Assembly (NCBI RefSeq): GCF_017656375.1
Contig: NZ_JACDOB010000011.1
Coordinates: 1-51,460, forward strand
DNA: 51,460 nt
Source of the DNA: Thermovirga sp.
Lineage (GTDB): Bacteria > Synergistota > Synergistia > Synergistales > Thermovirgaceae
Reading direction: 5' to 3'
Part shown: one piece after another, positions 24,136 to 33,412 of the stretch
Layout of the letters: the number at the start of each line of letters is the position of its first letter
Position numbering within the stretch: the first letter of the stretch is position 1
Translations under genes and position numbers: made by a program
The notes under the pieces: generated by a model
Told to the model about the DNA's origin: nothing
The model's input: the letters and a program-made list of their open reading frames with translations, nothing else
Database searches by the model: none

Positions 24136-25146
24136 TTATTGCAGCTGGGTCGCCACTCTGTCAAAAATATCTTCTCCTATATCCTTCTTGATCACTGGCC
24201 ATACTTCCTGCCTCACCTTCTTTGCCATAGCATTGAGCTCCTCCTGGCTAAACGTAACAATTTTTATGCCTGCATCAGCCAACCTTTGCATATTTTTCTT
24301 TTCTGCTAACGGAGCCTCGTTCCATCTTTTTGTTTCTAGTTCCTTCCCTAGCTTTGTAAGAAGTTCTTGGTCTTCTTTCGACAGGCTTTCCCAGAGATCT
24401 TTGTTTATGTACCACCACCACATTTCAAAATGATCATTCACTGCGTGATATTCTTTTAGTAAATCTCTAAAATTAGCGTAATATCCCTCTGCCCCCCCTC
24501 CAATAACTCCTTCTACTATTCTGGTTTGCATTGCTGTAAACACTTCAGCCCAAGGTATTGGGGTAGCTTGATAACCTAGCGCTTTTGCAGTTAGCTCAAA
24601 GGATTTTATTGGTGGAACTCGTATTTTAGTATTTTTGGGAACGTTCGGATCACCTGGCGAGGGAACCGACTTAAGCAATCCTATTCCTCCAAAATAGACA
24701 GGCCATCCAGAAATAAGGTGAATATTTTCATTCTTTGCCAATATTTCTTTAACTGTATCATATACAACTCCACCAGATTTAAACAACTTTGCAGCTTCAT
24801 CGTAATTAGTGACCAAATAAGGAGCTGCTGGCAAGTTCAAAGATTTAGATACTGTAGTACCTAAGCAAGCCAGCTGCATTTCTACGGCACCCATAGAAAC
24901 CCTTTCCTGGACTACCGTATAATCTCCCAATTGGCTAGCTGGATAAACTTCTATCGTTATGCGACCCTTCGATTCTTCTTTTATCTTTTCGACCAACCAA
25001 TTAATATCTCTATCTATTTCCGTTCCTGTGGGGCGTATATGACCTATCTTCCAATGATACACCTTCTCCGCAAAGGCTACTCCCGTCAACATCACAAACA
25101 AAACAACTGTTGCTAACACTACTAGAGAAGCTTTTCTCATCTTCAT
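24136..25146 (-). CDS. dctP: TRAP transporter solute-binding protein (DctP)
   Basis: 336 residues. A signal peptide (residues 1-26, ending GVAFA) shows export. The mature protein has the DctP pattern: WKIGHIRPTGTEIDR, ASQLGDYTVVQERVSMG, the ligand-carboxylate Arg region TKIRVPPIKSFELTAKALG and TPIPWAEVFTAMQTRIVEG. It captures an organic or amino acid for the DctQM permease. Unusually it is the last gene of the operon, about 5 kb from dctM, after four catabolic genes. GAGGAGGG precedes ATG 25146. Confidence 0.93.
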   Translation of the reverse strand: MKMRKASLVVLATVVLFVMLTGVAFAEKVYHWKIGHIRPTGTEIDRDINWLVEKIKEESKGRITIEVYPASQLGDYTVVQERVSMGAVEMQLACLGTTVSKSLNLPAAPYLVTNYDEAAKLFKSGGVVYDTVKEILAKNENIHLISGWPVYFGGIGLLKSVPSPGDPNVPKNTKIRVPPIKSFELTAKALGYQATPIPWAEVFTAMQTRIVEGVIGGGAEGYYANFRDLLKEYHAVNDHFEMWWWYINKDLWESLSKEDQELLTKLGKELETKRWNEAPLAEKKNMQRLADAGIKIVTFSQEELNAMAKKVRQEVWPVIKKDIGEDIFDRVATQLQ

Positions 25147-25185
25147 AACCTAACCCTCCTCTTGCTCGAACTCTTGCTTTTTCAA

Positions 25186-25204
25186 GTTAGTGAAACCAAC
25201 TAAC
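25186..25204. repeat. Small intercistronic hairpin before dctP
   Basis: GTTAGT (25186-25191) and ACTAAC (25199-25204), 7-base loop, in the 125-base gap before dctP. It could stabilise or process the mRNA so that the binding protein is made in excess. It is short and the case is weak. Confidence 0.3.
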
Positions 25205-25271
25205 GTCTTGGGTATATCTTATACACCTCCCCTTTTTGAGTTCTCCACATTCTCACAAAGCAAAAACTTTG

Positions 25272-26267
25272 CTAGAAAGAAAAAGAAACTCCCTTACCCT
25301 TTTCCATAGCCCTTCGATAAATCATGGAAGCTACTGAAACATCCATGGCTCCTGTGCCAATAGTGACACAAAGTATTTTTTCGTCATTTTTCGTTCTGCC
25401 ATGCTTTTTCCCTGCAACCACTTCTCCTAAAGTGCCATAAATGTTTTCAGCAGTAATAGCACCTGCTCCTACAAGCTCTTTCAAGGCTCCTCTGTGGAGG
25501 CATTGTTCTACATGATCAACTACTATTTTGTCAGCAGATAGTATCACATCATCAGCACATTCGGAAAAAGAGCCCAAAGGGCATAAAGTAACGCCCTCTT
25601 TAAACATTTCCTTTCTAATAAATTTGTTTTTCGCGTGGGTTACAGAGACAACTGCGTCTGCCCCATCGGTTGCCTCCTGAGGAGAATCAAAAAGCTTAAT
25701 TGGGGCTTTTGTCATAGGCGACATTTCTTTCAAAAACAACATAGCAGCATCTTTATTTATGTCATAAACCCTGAATTCTTTTATATCAAAAACTGAGGAA
25801 ATAGCTAAAAGTTGTGTTCTTCCCTGCGTTCCGGCCCCGAATAGAGCTATTACAGGACGCTCTCTACTTACCATCAGATACTTAAGTGCTACAGCTACTT
25901 GTGCACCAGTTCTCATCGCCGTTATAAGCCCACCATCCATTACTGACAAAAATTGTCCATCTTCTGGATTCACAAGTATTATCATGCCTCTTATGTAAGG
26001 TAAACCTTTACTAGGGTTGTTCTCCCATCCTCCTATAAACTTAATACCAGCCACTTTTTGCCAACCTATATATGCTGGCATTGCGTTCATACCAGCTTTG
26101 TACGGCAATCCGCTTGAACCATCTCCAAGATCTAAATGTAATTTCGCCGGGTTGATCACGCCTCCTTCACCCATGTCTTTAAAAGTTTTCTCTACCACCT
26201 CCACAACTTCTTCTATGGAAATAAGATCTCTAATGTCCTCGCGACTTAACAACAGAGTGCCCACCAC
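25272..26267 (-). CDS. Ornithine cyclodeaminase / mu-crystallin family protein, copy 1
   Basis: 331 residues. Family signs are LLSREDIRDLISIEEVVEVVE, GGLITAMRTGAQVAVALKYL, the NAD-binding IALFGAGTQGRTQL and VVDHVEQCLHRGALKEL. The family includes ornithine cyclodeaminase, alanine dehydrogenase, ketimine reductase and N-alkyl amino-acid forming or cleaving dehydrogenases. All form or reduce an imine with NAD(P). The start is GTG 26267 after AGGAGG (spacing about 11); the adjacent GTG could also serve. A paralog lies immediately upstream. Confidence 0.85.
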   Translation of the reverse strand: MVGTLLLSREDIRDLISIEEVVEVVEKTFKDMGEGGVINPAKLHLDLGDGSSGLPYKAGMNAMPAYIGWQKVAGIKFIGGWENNPSKGLPYIRGMIILVNPEDGQFLSVMDGGLITAMRTGAQVAVALKYLMVSRERPVIALFGAGTQGRTQLLAISSVFDIKEFRVYDINKDAAMLFLKEMSPMTKAPIKLFDSPQEATDGADAVVSVTHAKNKFIRKEMFKEGVTLCPLGSFSECADDVILSADKIVVDHVEQCLHRGALKELVGAGAITAENIYGTLGEVVAGKKHGRTKNDEKILCVTIGTGAMDVSVASMIYRRAMEKGKGVSFSF

Positions 26268-26301
26268 TCACTCACCTGCCTCCTATGTCGCTAAACTTTC
26301 T

Positions 26302-27297
26302 TTAAACAAACTCATAAAATCCACCAATCTCTTTTTCTTCGGCCCTCTGAAGCGCTATAGTAGCCACAGCTACGTCCATGGCTCCCGTACCAATTGGAAT
26401 ACAAAGAATCCTTTCTTCCTCCCTTTCTCTTCCTAATTTTTTTCCTGCAACAATTTCCCCTATTGTGGCATAAATATTCTTTTCCGTTATTTTCCCTGCC
26501 TCGCTAAGCCCTTTTAACGCCCCTCTATGTAAACACTGTCCAATATGATCAACGATTATTTTGTCAGCGTTAAGAATAAATTCATCTTCGCATTCTTGAT
26601 AGGACCCCATTGGGAAAAGTATTGTCCCCGGCTTAAGCCACTTATCTTTGACAAATTTGTCTTTTGACTGGGTAACGCAAACTACCACATCTGCATCCGC
26701 TGCTTCCTCTGGCGAGGAGGCTATGACTATATCGCCTTGAACTTTATTTTTCATATCTTCCGCGTATTTCTTTGAAGCATCAGGGTTAATGTCATAAACC
26801 CTTACTTCATCAATGTGAAAAATTTCAGAGATGGCCATAGTTTGAGTATGACCTTGCATTCCAGCACCAAAAAGACCTAAGCGAAGATTCTTTTTAGAAT
26901 ATAAATATTTCAGAGCAATAGCAGTTTGTGCTCCTGTTCTCATATTTGTTATATAAGCGCCATCCATTACCGCCCGAAAATTACCTATTTTTGGGTCTAT
27001 TAAAAGTATTAACGACGTTATGTACGGCAAACCCATTCTACGTCGCTCACCAAGAAATCCGCCCGCCCACTTGATGCCAGCAGAGTCCAACCACCCAACA
27101 TAGGCAGGCATGGCATTCATAAAACCCTCATATGGAGGATAAGATGCTGTTTCTCCTAGGTCCAATCCAACTTTAGTAGGGTTTATAACCGTCCCTTCTC
27201 CCATCCCTTTGAAAGTTTTTTCAACAGCCTCAAGAACATCCTTCATAGTTATAAGGGACTTAACCTCCTCCTGACTCAAAAGTCTGGTTTTAAACAT
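26302..27297 (-). CDS. Ornithine cyclodeaminase / mu-crystallin family protein, copy 2
   Basis: 331 residues, the same length as the downstream paralog and similar throughout: LLSQEEVKSLITMKDVLEAVE, GAYITNMRTGAQTAIALKYL, LGLFGAGMQGHTQTMAIS, IVDHIGQCLHRGALKGL. A tandem duplication followed by divergence is the simplest reading. Two such enzymes may form a heteromer or treat two related substrates. GGGAGGAAGG precedes ATG 27297. It is co-transcribed with the serine dehydratase and opine-dehydrogenase-family genes. Confidence 0.85.
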   Translation of the reverse strand: MFKTRLLSQEEVKSLITMKDVLEAVEKTFKGMGEGTVINPTKVGLDLGETASYPPYEGFMNAMPAYVGWLDSAGIKWAGGFLGERRRMGLPYITSLILLIDPKIGNFRAVMDGAYITNMRTGAQTAIALKYLYSKKNLRLGLFGAGMQGHTQTMAISEIFHIDEVRVYDINPDASKKYAEDMKNKVQGDIVIASSPEEAADADVVVCVTQSKDKFVKDKWLKPGTILFPMGSYQECEDEFILNADKIIVDHIGQCLHRGALKGLSEAGKITEKNIYATIGEIVAGKKLGREREEERILCIPIGTGAMDVAVATIALQRAEEKEIGGFYEFV

Positions 27298-27328
27298 TTT
27301 CCTTCCTCCCTCTGTTTTTATATGTAAA

Positions 27329-28906
27329 TCACTCCAGACTGGAGCATTTCTTTAGCCATTCTTCTTTAAGGCGTAACGCAGTTTCTGTTGCCCCTAAACC
27401 TCCCAAAGTAGTATCTCTAAGTTCTGGTGGCAAAAGAGCTTGTACGTTCCTTAAGGCATAAATGACCTCATCTGGTGGGATTACACTCTTTATTCCTGCG
27501 AGCGCCATATCTGCAGCAGCAAAGGCATTAGCTACACCAATAGCATTTCTCTTTATGCAGGGAACCTCTACAGGTCCCGCCACTGGATCACATACCAGGC
27601 CTAAAATATTTTTTAAGGCAATTGCCATAGCTTGAGCCGTCTGCTCTGGCTGACCCCCTACTGTAATTACCAAAGCTGCTGCTGCCATAGCTGAAGCAAC
27701 ACCGACTTCCGACTGACAACCTCCCAGTGCTCCTGAAACAGGAGCCAAAGAAGCAATAATAGCTCCATAGATGCCAGCTACTAGTAGGGCATCTACTATT
27801 ACTTCTTCGCTTATTTTTCTTTTTTCTTCAACAGCACAGAGAACTCCAGGTAGCACCCCACAAGAACCAGCCGTTGGAGCCGCACAAACCCTACCCATGG
27901 AAGCATTAATCTCCATTGCCGCAAGCGCGTAGGCGATAGCAAGAGGCAAAATATTGCCCCCAACTGTTGTGCCTCTCTTACAATTTTCAAAAAGTCTCTT
28001 GGCGTCGTCTCCCGGCACAAGCCCTCCAACTACGGGGTTTTTTCCTGTAAGTCCTTTATGGGCCGATTCCTTCATAACTATCCATATCTTCTTAAGCTTT
28101 TCTCTTATAGCGCTCTTGGTAAGGACACTCCTATTCATTTCATAGTCTTCTACAAGCCCGACAAGGCCTCCCTGATGCTTTTCAGCCTTCGAGAGCATTT
28201 CAGAGATTGACAAGAAAAGCGGAGCTCCTCTAACCGGCCCGTAATCGTAAAGCATTGGGATAAATTTGACTTTCCTTACTCCTCTTATAGATGCCATAGT
28301 ATTTAAGTCGCTTTTGTTTGGAGATCTCATCATTGGGAAAATTAGGAGATCGCCACTTTCTTTAGCATTCTTTGTATCTACATCAATTCCCAATTTGGCT
28401 ACATCTATTTGTACGTCCGAAATCTTTCTGCCTTCAACAAACAAAATTAGAAGCGGTTCCTTTCCTCGTATAGCTATCGGATTGTCGTTTATTCTAGAAA
28501 TAAGTATTTCACCACCACCAATGGTGACCCCTTCAATAAATATTTGCCCTTCTTCACTGATCAAATTTAGCTCTATAGTGTTGGGGTTTTTATCAGATGA
28601 CTTGTTTAAATGTATAATTAACTCAACACCCTCTTCTCTGGCCTTTGCAAGAGCGTTTTTTATATCAGGGCTATCTACGCTCATGCCTAAAAGCCCTCCA
28701 ACAAGACCGGCATCCGTCATGTGCCCTTTATACGTTTCTGCTAATGAGCCATAAAATGTAATTTCGACTTTCTTGAGTTCGGCATCTGCTAGATATCTCG
28801 CCATCTTACCAATACGTACAGCTCCAGCTGTATGTGAACTTGATGGTCCAGTCATAATAGGGCCCAGTATATCGAAAATACTTCCAGGCTCTGGCAACGC
28901 ATTCAC
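27329..28906 (-). CDS. sdaA: L-serine dehydratase, iron-sulfur type, one-chain
   Basis: 525 residues. The N-terminal half is the beta domain (IFDILGPIMTGPSSSHTAGA) with an ACT-like segment. The C-terminal half is the alpha domain, with cysteines for the 4Fe-4S cluster in GRVCAAPTAGSCG, GGCQSEVG and LVCDPVAG. It deaminates L-serine to pyruvate and ammonia. Clostridia and Bacillus split these domains into two genes; here they are fused as in Escherichia coli. The start is uncertain: GTG 28906, or TTG 28897 just after AGAGGTG. Context within the TRAP operon suggests serine, or a related 2-hydroxymethyl amino acid, is released by the pathway. Confidence 0.9.
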   Translation of the reverse strand: MNALPEPGSIFDILGPIMTGPSSSHTAGAVRIGKMARYLADAELKKVEITFYGSLAETYKGHMTDAGLVGGLLGMSVDSPDIKNALAKAREEGVELIIHLNKSSDKNPNTIELNLISEEGQIFIEGVTIGGGEILISRINDNPIAIRGKEPLLILFVEGRKISDVQIDVAKLGIDVDTKNAKESGDLLIFPMMRSPNKSDLNTMASIRGVRKVKFIPMLYDYGPVRGAPLFLSISEMLSKAEKHQGGLVGLVEDYEMNRSVLTKSAIREKLKKIWIVMKESAHKGLTGKNPVVGGLVPGDDAKRLFENCKRGTTVGGNILPLAIAYALAAMEINASMGRVCAAPTAGSCGVLPGVLCAVEEKRKISEEVIVDALLVAGIYGAIIASLAPVSGALGGCQSEVGVASAMAAAALVITVGGQPEQTAQAMAIALKNILGLVCDPVAGPVEVPCIKRNAIGVANAFAAADMALAGIKSVIPPDEVIYALRNVQALLPPELRDTTLGGLGATETALRLKEEWLKKCSSLE

Positions 28907-28918
28907 CTCTTTCTCTCT

Positions 28919-30022
28919 TTAACATATTCCCTCATCAAGCAATTTGTCCCAATTTTCCAACTTGATCTCGTCCAACCCCAATTTATTAATAGTTCTACCT
29001 TCAGAGAAAAAATCCCGCTCATTTATAACCCCTGCTATCAAAATGATGCTTTCTATCAAAGGACAGGGAATCCCAAGATGTCTTCCAAATGAAGCTACAG
29101 GCACTAAAAGGTAAGGAACATCCTCAGTCAAATAACGGTGCGAAAGGATTCTTGGAGCATCAGGGCCATGTTCCCCATAAACTGGACTTCCTTGAAGCAG
29201 CTCATAAAGAGTGTCACCTTCTAGAGAATAACTTCTTTTAAGCCACTCCTTTTGAGTCTGCAACGTGAGCCCTAATCGATTCCCCACTCTTATTCTCTCT
29301 TGATCTACCATTTCACATACCTTACATACCGAAGGAGTCATTCCATCTGTATAGAACCTAAAATTTCCTCTCTCTGATTCTATGCGGCCAGCATTTAAAA
29401 TCATTGTTGGACAATGTACGACCATATTCAAATTAGAAAAAGATGTCTCTAAAACGTTCTTTGCTTTAACAATATTTACTGGAAATATTTCCTCTAGTTC
29501 CATCCGGGCTGTCTCATTATGTTTGGAAGGCAATACCGCAAGCAAAACTTCCGTTTTTATTCCCCAAATGTCAATAACGCCAGGATTCTTTTGGCGGCAA
29601 GCGTACGGGAGGGTATTTGTTTCTCCAATCAAAAGCGGCTTTTCACAATTCTCTTTCCTAAAAAAATTCATCAATTCTAAAGAACCAAAGTTACCTGGAA
29701 TAAGAATGATTTTCATTTCAGCCTTCATAAACGGCATAATCATTTCTATCAAAGGACGTTGTGCAAATGCCGGCGCCACGACAAAAACAAATTCCACTCC
29801 TTCCAACGCCTCCTCAGGATTAACAGTCGCTTTTTCTAACCTCCCCTCTCCCTCTATTGCTCCTTCAAGCTGTATATTTGAACCTTTTTCTCTAATGGCC
29901 TCAATTTTTTCCTTATAAGTAGGGTGTTCTAATAGGTTGACTTTGTGCCCTAGCAGGGCTAAGTGGCCTGCCAATGCCTGCCCTCCATTTCCTGCCCCGA
30001 CAACCGCTAATTTCTTATTCAT
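28919..30022 (-). CDS. NAD/NADP octopine/opine dehydrogenase family protein
   Basis: 367 residues from ATG 30022 (GGGGGAAGGAG upstream); a longer GTG start at 30049 has no RBS. The Rossmann motif VVGAGNGGQALAGHLALLGH begins at residue 6. The C-terminal helical domain has the conserved His and Asn in NMVVHCPTMILNAGR and the GSPVYGEHGPDAPRILSHRYLTEDVP block, as in octopine dehydrogenase. Family enzymes reversibly join an amino acid and a 2-oxo acid by reductive amination, or oxidise the resulting opine. In a catabolic operon with a transporter, opine cleavage is the likelier direction. Substrate is unknown. Confidence 0.85.
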   Translation of the reverse strand: MNKKLAVVGAGNGGQALAGHLALLGHKVNLLEHPTYKEKIEAIREKGSNIQLEGAIEGEGRLEKATVNPEEALEGVEFVFVVAPAFAQRPLIEMIMPFMKAEMKIILIPGNFGSLELMNFFRKENCEKPLLIGETNTLPYACRQKNPGVIDIWGIKTEVLLAVLPSKHNETARMELEEIFPVNIVKAKNVLETSFSNLNMVVHCPTMILNAGRIESERGNFRFYTDGMTPSVCKVCEMVDQERIRVGNRLGLTLQTQKEWLKRSYSLEGDTLYELLQGSPVYGEHGPDAPRILSHRYLTEDVPYLLVPVASFGRHLGIPCPLIESIILIAGVINERDFFSEGRTINKLGLDEIKLENWDKLLDEGIC

Positions 30023-30102
30023 TATCTCCTTCCCCCATTCTTTTATCACAAATTACAATTAACACTAACACTTTTATTAGCAAACGCCCATAATCAATTA
30101 AT

Positions 30103-31416
30103 TTATTTTACATAACCCAGAACGGTGGGAAGCCACATAGAAAGAGGCGGCCAATATGTTGTCAAAAAAACTACCGGAACATATCCTAAAAGCAAAAAAG
30201 TCATTGTTGGTTTTAAAATCTCTGTAAATTCACAATTACCCACACGCATACCTAAATAGAGGATGCTTGCGTAAGGAGGCGTCACTCCGCCCATCGCCAG
30301 ATTTGTACCCATAATGGCAGCAAGCTGTATTGGATGCATTCCCATCTCTTTGACCAAAGGCAACAAAAGGGGGGCAAGTAGGATTATTCCTGTTACGTCG
30401 TTAACTATCATCCCCACAAAAAACAAAAATATATTAATAAGAAACAATATCAAAAAGTAGTTTTGGCTAAATTTGAATACTAATTGCACCACCATTTGTG
30501 GCACTCGTAACATCACAAAAGTTTGACTTAGTATCAGTGTAAAAATAATCATTGTCATTATTGCCCCAACAGACGTGGCAGATTCCCTAACGACAGGAAC
30601 AAAATTTTTTGTAGTCAAGCCCTTATATATAAAAAATCCCACAGGCAAAGCTATAATGGCTGCCACAGCAGCCGCTTCAGTAGGGGTAAATACCCCTCCA
30701 TAGATTCCTCCAAGAATAACAACGGGTATCGACAAGGCCGGAAGGGCTTTTACAAAGCGTATAGGAATTTCCTTGCGTTTTCTTGAAAGCTCTTCCGGGC
30801 TATCTACTAGGATATTTGGCATTCTACGGGCCAAAAACAAATTTATTACCGAAAAAAGTGCTGTTATTAAAATTCCTGGCCCCACAGTAGCCAAAAAACA
30901 AGCGAGAATTGATGTTTCAGTTATCCAACCGTAGATAATCATTATCACACTGGGAGGTATGAGGAGGCCTAAAATGGAAGAAACAGTAACTAGCGCCGTA
31001 GCGTAGCCTCTTGGATAACCTTGAGAAACCATTCGCGGAATCATTATTGGGCCCGTTGCAGCAACCCCGGTGAAGCCGCTTCCCGAGATGGCACCAATAA
31101 TAGCGCAAGTCACAACACATACAACACCTAATCCACCTTTAACTCTGCCCACAAATATATCTACAAAATCCAGCAGCTTGTCAGCTATTCCACTGTTAGC
31201 CATAAGAAGGCCAGCAAATATAAAAAGCGGGCTTGCCAAAAGCACCATATTTATCATTTGGTTAAAGCCCCACATCATCATGCTAGCCATAGCCACATTA
31301 CCAAAAACGCTCATAAACCATAAAGCCCCACCGAAACAAAAAGGTAATGGCACACCAAGGATTAACAATGTCACAAGAAGCATAAAATCAAGCAAGACCG
31401 TCACTGGAAGGCTCAC
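30103..31416 (-). CDS. dctM: TRAP transporter large permease subunit (DctM)
   Basis: 437 residues, about 12 membrane segments. FAGLLMANSGIADKLLDF, GAISGSGFTGVAATGPIMIP and TEAAAVAAIIALPVGFF are DctM signatures. It carries the sodium-coupled transport of the ligand delivered by DctP. GTG 31416 follows AAGGGGGTAAG; the gene starts 5 bases after the dctQ stop, so the two are translationally coupled. Confidence 0.94.
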   Translation of the reverse strand: MSLPVTVLLDFMLLVTLLILGVPLPFCFGGALWFMSVFGNVAMASMMMWGFNQMINMVLLASPLFIFAGLLMANSGIADKLLDFVDIFVGRVKGGLGVVCVVTCAIIGAISGSGFTGVAATGPIMIPRMVSQGYPRGYATALVTVSSILGLLIPPSVIMIIYGWITETSILACFLATVGPGILITALFSVINLFLARRMPNILVDSPEELSRKRKEIPIRFVKALPALSIPVVILGGIYGGVFTPTEAAAVAAIIALPVGFFIYKGLTTKNFVPVVRESATSVGAIMTMIIFTLILSQTFVMLRVPQMVVQLVFKFSQNYFLILFLINIFLFFVGMIVNDVTGIILLAPLLLPLVKEMGMHPIQLAAIMGTNLAMGGVTPPYASILYLGMRVGNCEFTEILKPTMTFLLLGYVPVVFLTTYWPPLSMWLPTVLGYVK

Positions 31417-31421
31417 GACAC

Positions 31422-31937
31422 TTACCCCCTTTCCCTAAGAAGAGATCTGACCTTTATAAGGTGATCACATAATTCCACTGATGTGTAAATTGACATCAAC
31501 ATTAAACAAATGAAAAGGGAGCTTTCTCCAAAAAAAAGAGGAATATACAAAAGGTTACTTAGTTTCCATACCTTCAATGAATACATAAAGTACTTATATG
31601 CCCAGTACGCCAACCAAAGACATACACTCAGAGAAATTGTTGATTTTAAAAGGTTAAGTAAACTCAAAGCTACTGGATTTTTTACATAAACAGTGATGAC
31701 ATTGCATTGTATGTGATTCCGTTCCAAGGAGGCATTTGCTCCCCCTAACATGTAGAGCCAAATTGCTGGAAAAAGCACCAATTCCTCAATCCCCATAAGA
31801 GGGGCGTGCAATACATACCGCAAAATCACCTGAATAAAAACAATCACGGTGACACTCAGCATCAAAAAAGTTAGGACAACACCCTGAACCGCATAAGCCA
31901 AAGACCACATTGATTTTGCCAACTTCTTTAGAACCAT
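31422..31937 (-). CDS. dctQ: TRAP transporter small permease subunit (DctQ)
   Basis: 171 residues with four membrane segments. Family signs: VILRYVLHAPLMGIEELVLFPAIWLYMLGGA and the charged turn LERNHIQCNVI. It partners DctM. ATG 31937 is preceded by AGAGGAGG. It is the first gene of the leftward operon and diverges from the grdE-like gene. Confidence 0.92.
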   Translation of the reverse strand: MVLKKLAKSMWSLAYAVQGVVLTFLMLSVTVIVFIQVILRYVLHAPLMGIEELVLFPAIWLYMLGGANASLERNHIQCNVITVYVKNPVALSLLNLLKSTISLSVCLWLAYWAYKYFMYSLKVWKLSNLLYIPLFFGESSLFICLMLMSIYTSVELCDHLIKVRSLLRERG

Positions 31938-31976
31938 ACCCCCTTACCTCCTCTGAATTTGGGATAGCGTTCAAGT

Positions 31977-32018
31977 TTGACAAGCATCTTAAGCTCATAT
32001 TATAATATTGTCTGACTT
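31977..32018 (+). promoter_or_regulatory. Promoter and FadR-type operator of the grd-like operon
   Basis: TTGACA (31977-31982), 18 bases, TATAAT (32001-32006): both boxes are perfect. The -10 lies in a 12-base palindrome ATATTATAATAT (31997-32008) that supplies a minus-strand TATAAT as well. TTGTCTGACTT (32008-32018), at the predicted transcription start, resembles the core GGTCTGACC of FadR-subfamily operators. The regulator at 35187 belongs to that class. Confidence 0.6.
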
Positions 32019-32076
32019 TAGTATAGTGTAGTATTTGTATTTTAGATTGTCAATACTTCTTAGGGGAGGTATCCAA

Positions 32077-33393
32077 ATGCACAACAAGGCATACATGTCT
32101 GAGTTCCGTCTCCGAAAGATAGATATCAAAAATGTCATTGAGGGTACAAAAACAGAGATAAAAGAAAAGAACCTTTACATAAATATCGAAGAAATTAAAG
32201 CTGCAATATTAGAAGACAAACACATTTCTTCTGTAGAAATTCACATTGCCAGGCCAGGAGAAAGAAAAAGAATAATCCCAGTTAAAGACGTTTTGGCTCC
32301 CATTGCAAAACTCCAAGGCGATGGGGCTGTTTTCCCTGGCTGCATTGGAACTCCAGCCGGAGCTATCTCTGGAAGTGGCACAACTGCAATGCTCGAAGGA
32401 GTAGGTGTAGTAACTTGCGGCAAATTGGTTAATTTTCAAGAAGGGCTCATAGACATGGCGGGACCAGGTGCGGAATACTCCGTTTTTTCCCGTCTCTGCA
32501 ACATTGTCCTTGTTATAGAGCCTATTACGGGGATTGACAAACATGAACACGAACGAGTTGTTCGAGAAGCTGGTGTAAAAGCCGCTACAATGATTGGGAA
32601 AGCGTCTATAGGCGCTCCTTACTATGAAGAGATTAAATATCCTAATGAAACTATTCCGGAAATTTACAAAAAATATCCAACATTGCCAAAAGTAGTTTAC
32701 GTGCGGCAAGTTCTTGCACAAGGCTTACTGCATGACAACTACATCTACGGCTTAAATGTTCGCGAAGCATCTTTTCCCTTCTGGCTAAAACCTACGGAGT
32801 TGTTTGATGGAGCACTTGTGAGCGGCAATTGTGCTGCACCCTGCCATAAACATACTACATATCATCACCTAAAAGATCCTATCGTAGAAGACCTGCTAGC
32901 AGAACACGGAAAAAGATTAGCATTTTTAGGCATTATAGCTCAACCCGTTAGAACATCTTTCAGCGAAAAAGAAAGGAATTCATACCAAGTTCTAAAACTC
33001 GCTCTGGCTGTTGGCGCAGAGGGAGCCATTATTGCTGAAGATGGAGGAGGTAATCCAGAAAGCGACCTTATGCTCACCACGCGACTTTTAGAAAGAGCGG
33101 GCATTCACACTGTTATAGTAACTGATGAATACGCGGGAAGCGATGGGGCATCGCCCGGATTAGCAGACGTCACCCCAGAAGCCAATGCGGTCGTCACGAA
33201 TGGGAATGGTAACGAAATAGTTGTTTTACCGCCAATGGACGAGATTATAGGGCATATTGAAGCAGTTGAAACTATAACTGGCGGACATTCTGGTAGTCTT
33301 CAACCCGATGGTTCCATTTGCATCGAAATAGCAGGGATTATGGGGTCCACAAATGAATTAGGAATGGAAAACCTTTCTACTAAAGCCGTTTAG
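32077..33393 (+). CDS. grdE: Glycine/sarcosine/betaine reductase component B, alpha/beta proprotein (GrdE-like)
   Basis: 438 residues from ATG 32077, 6 bases after GGGGAGGT (32063-32070); an upstream in-frame start at 32035 lacks an RBS. Signs: GCIGTPAGAISGSGTTAMLEG, CGKLVNFQEGLIDMAGPGAEYS and GAEGAIIAEDGGGNPESDLM. In known GrdE-type proproteins self-cleavage before a Cys gives the pyruvoyl group that forms the Schiff base with the amine substrate. Asn251-Cys252 in SGNCAAPCHK lies at the matching place. It is the substrate-binding, substrate-specific subunit. No grdA, grdC or grdD lies in the window, so those must be elsewhere. Confidence 0.9.
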   Translation: MHNKAYMSEFRLRKIDIKNVIEGTKTEIKEKNLYINIEEIKAAILEDKHISSVEIHIARPGERKRIIPVKDVLAPIAKLQGDGAVFPGCIGTPAGAISGSGTTAMLEGVGVVTCGKLVNFQEGLIDMAGPGAEYSVFSRLCNIVLVIEPITGIDKHEHERVVREAGVKAATMIGKASIGAPYYEEIKYPNETIPEIYKKYPTLPKVVYVRQVLAQGLLHDNYIYGLNVREASFPFWLKPTELFDGALVSGNCAAPCHKHTTYHHLKDPIVEDLLAEHGKRLAFLGIIAQPVRTSFSEKERNSYQVLKLALAVGAEGAIIAEDGGGNPESDLMLTTRLLERAGIHTVIVTDEYAGSDGASPGLADVTPEANAVVTNGNGNEIVVLPPMDEIIGHIEAVETITGGHSGSLQPDGSICIEIAGIMGSTNELGMENLSTKAV

Positions 33394-33412
33394 AAAAGGG
33401 AGGACGTTTGTG

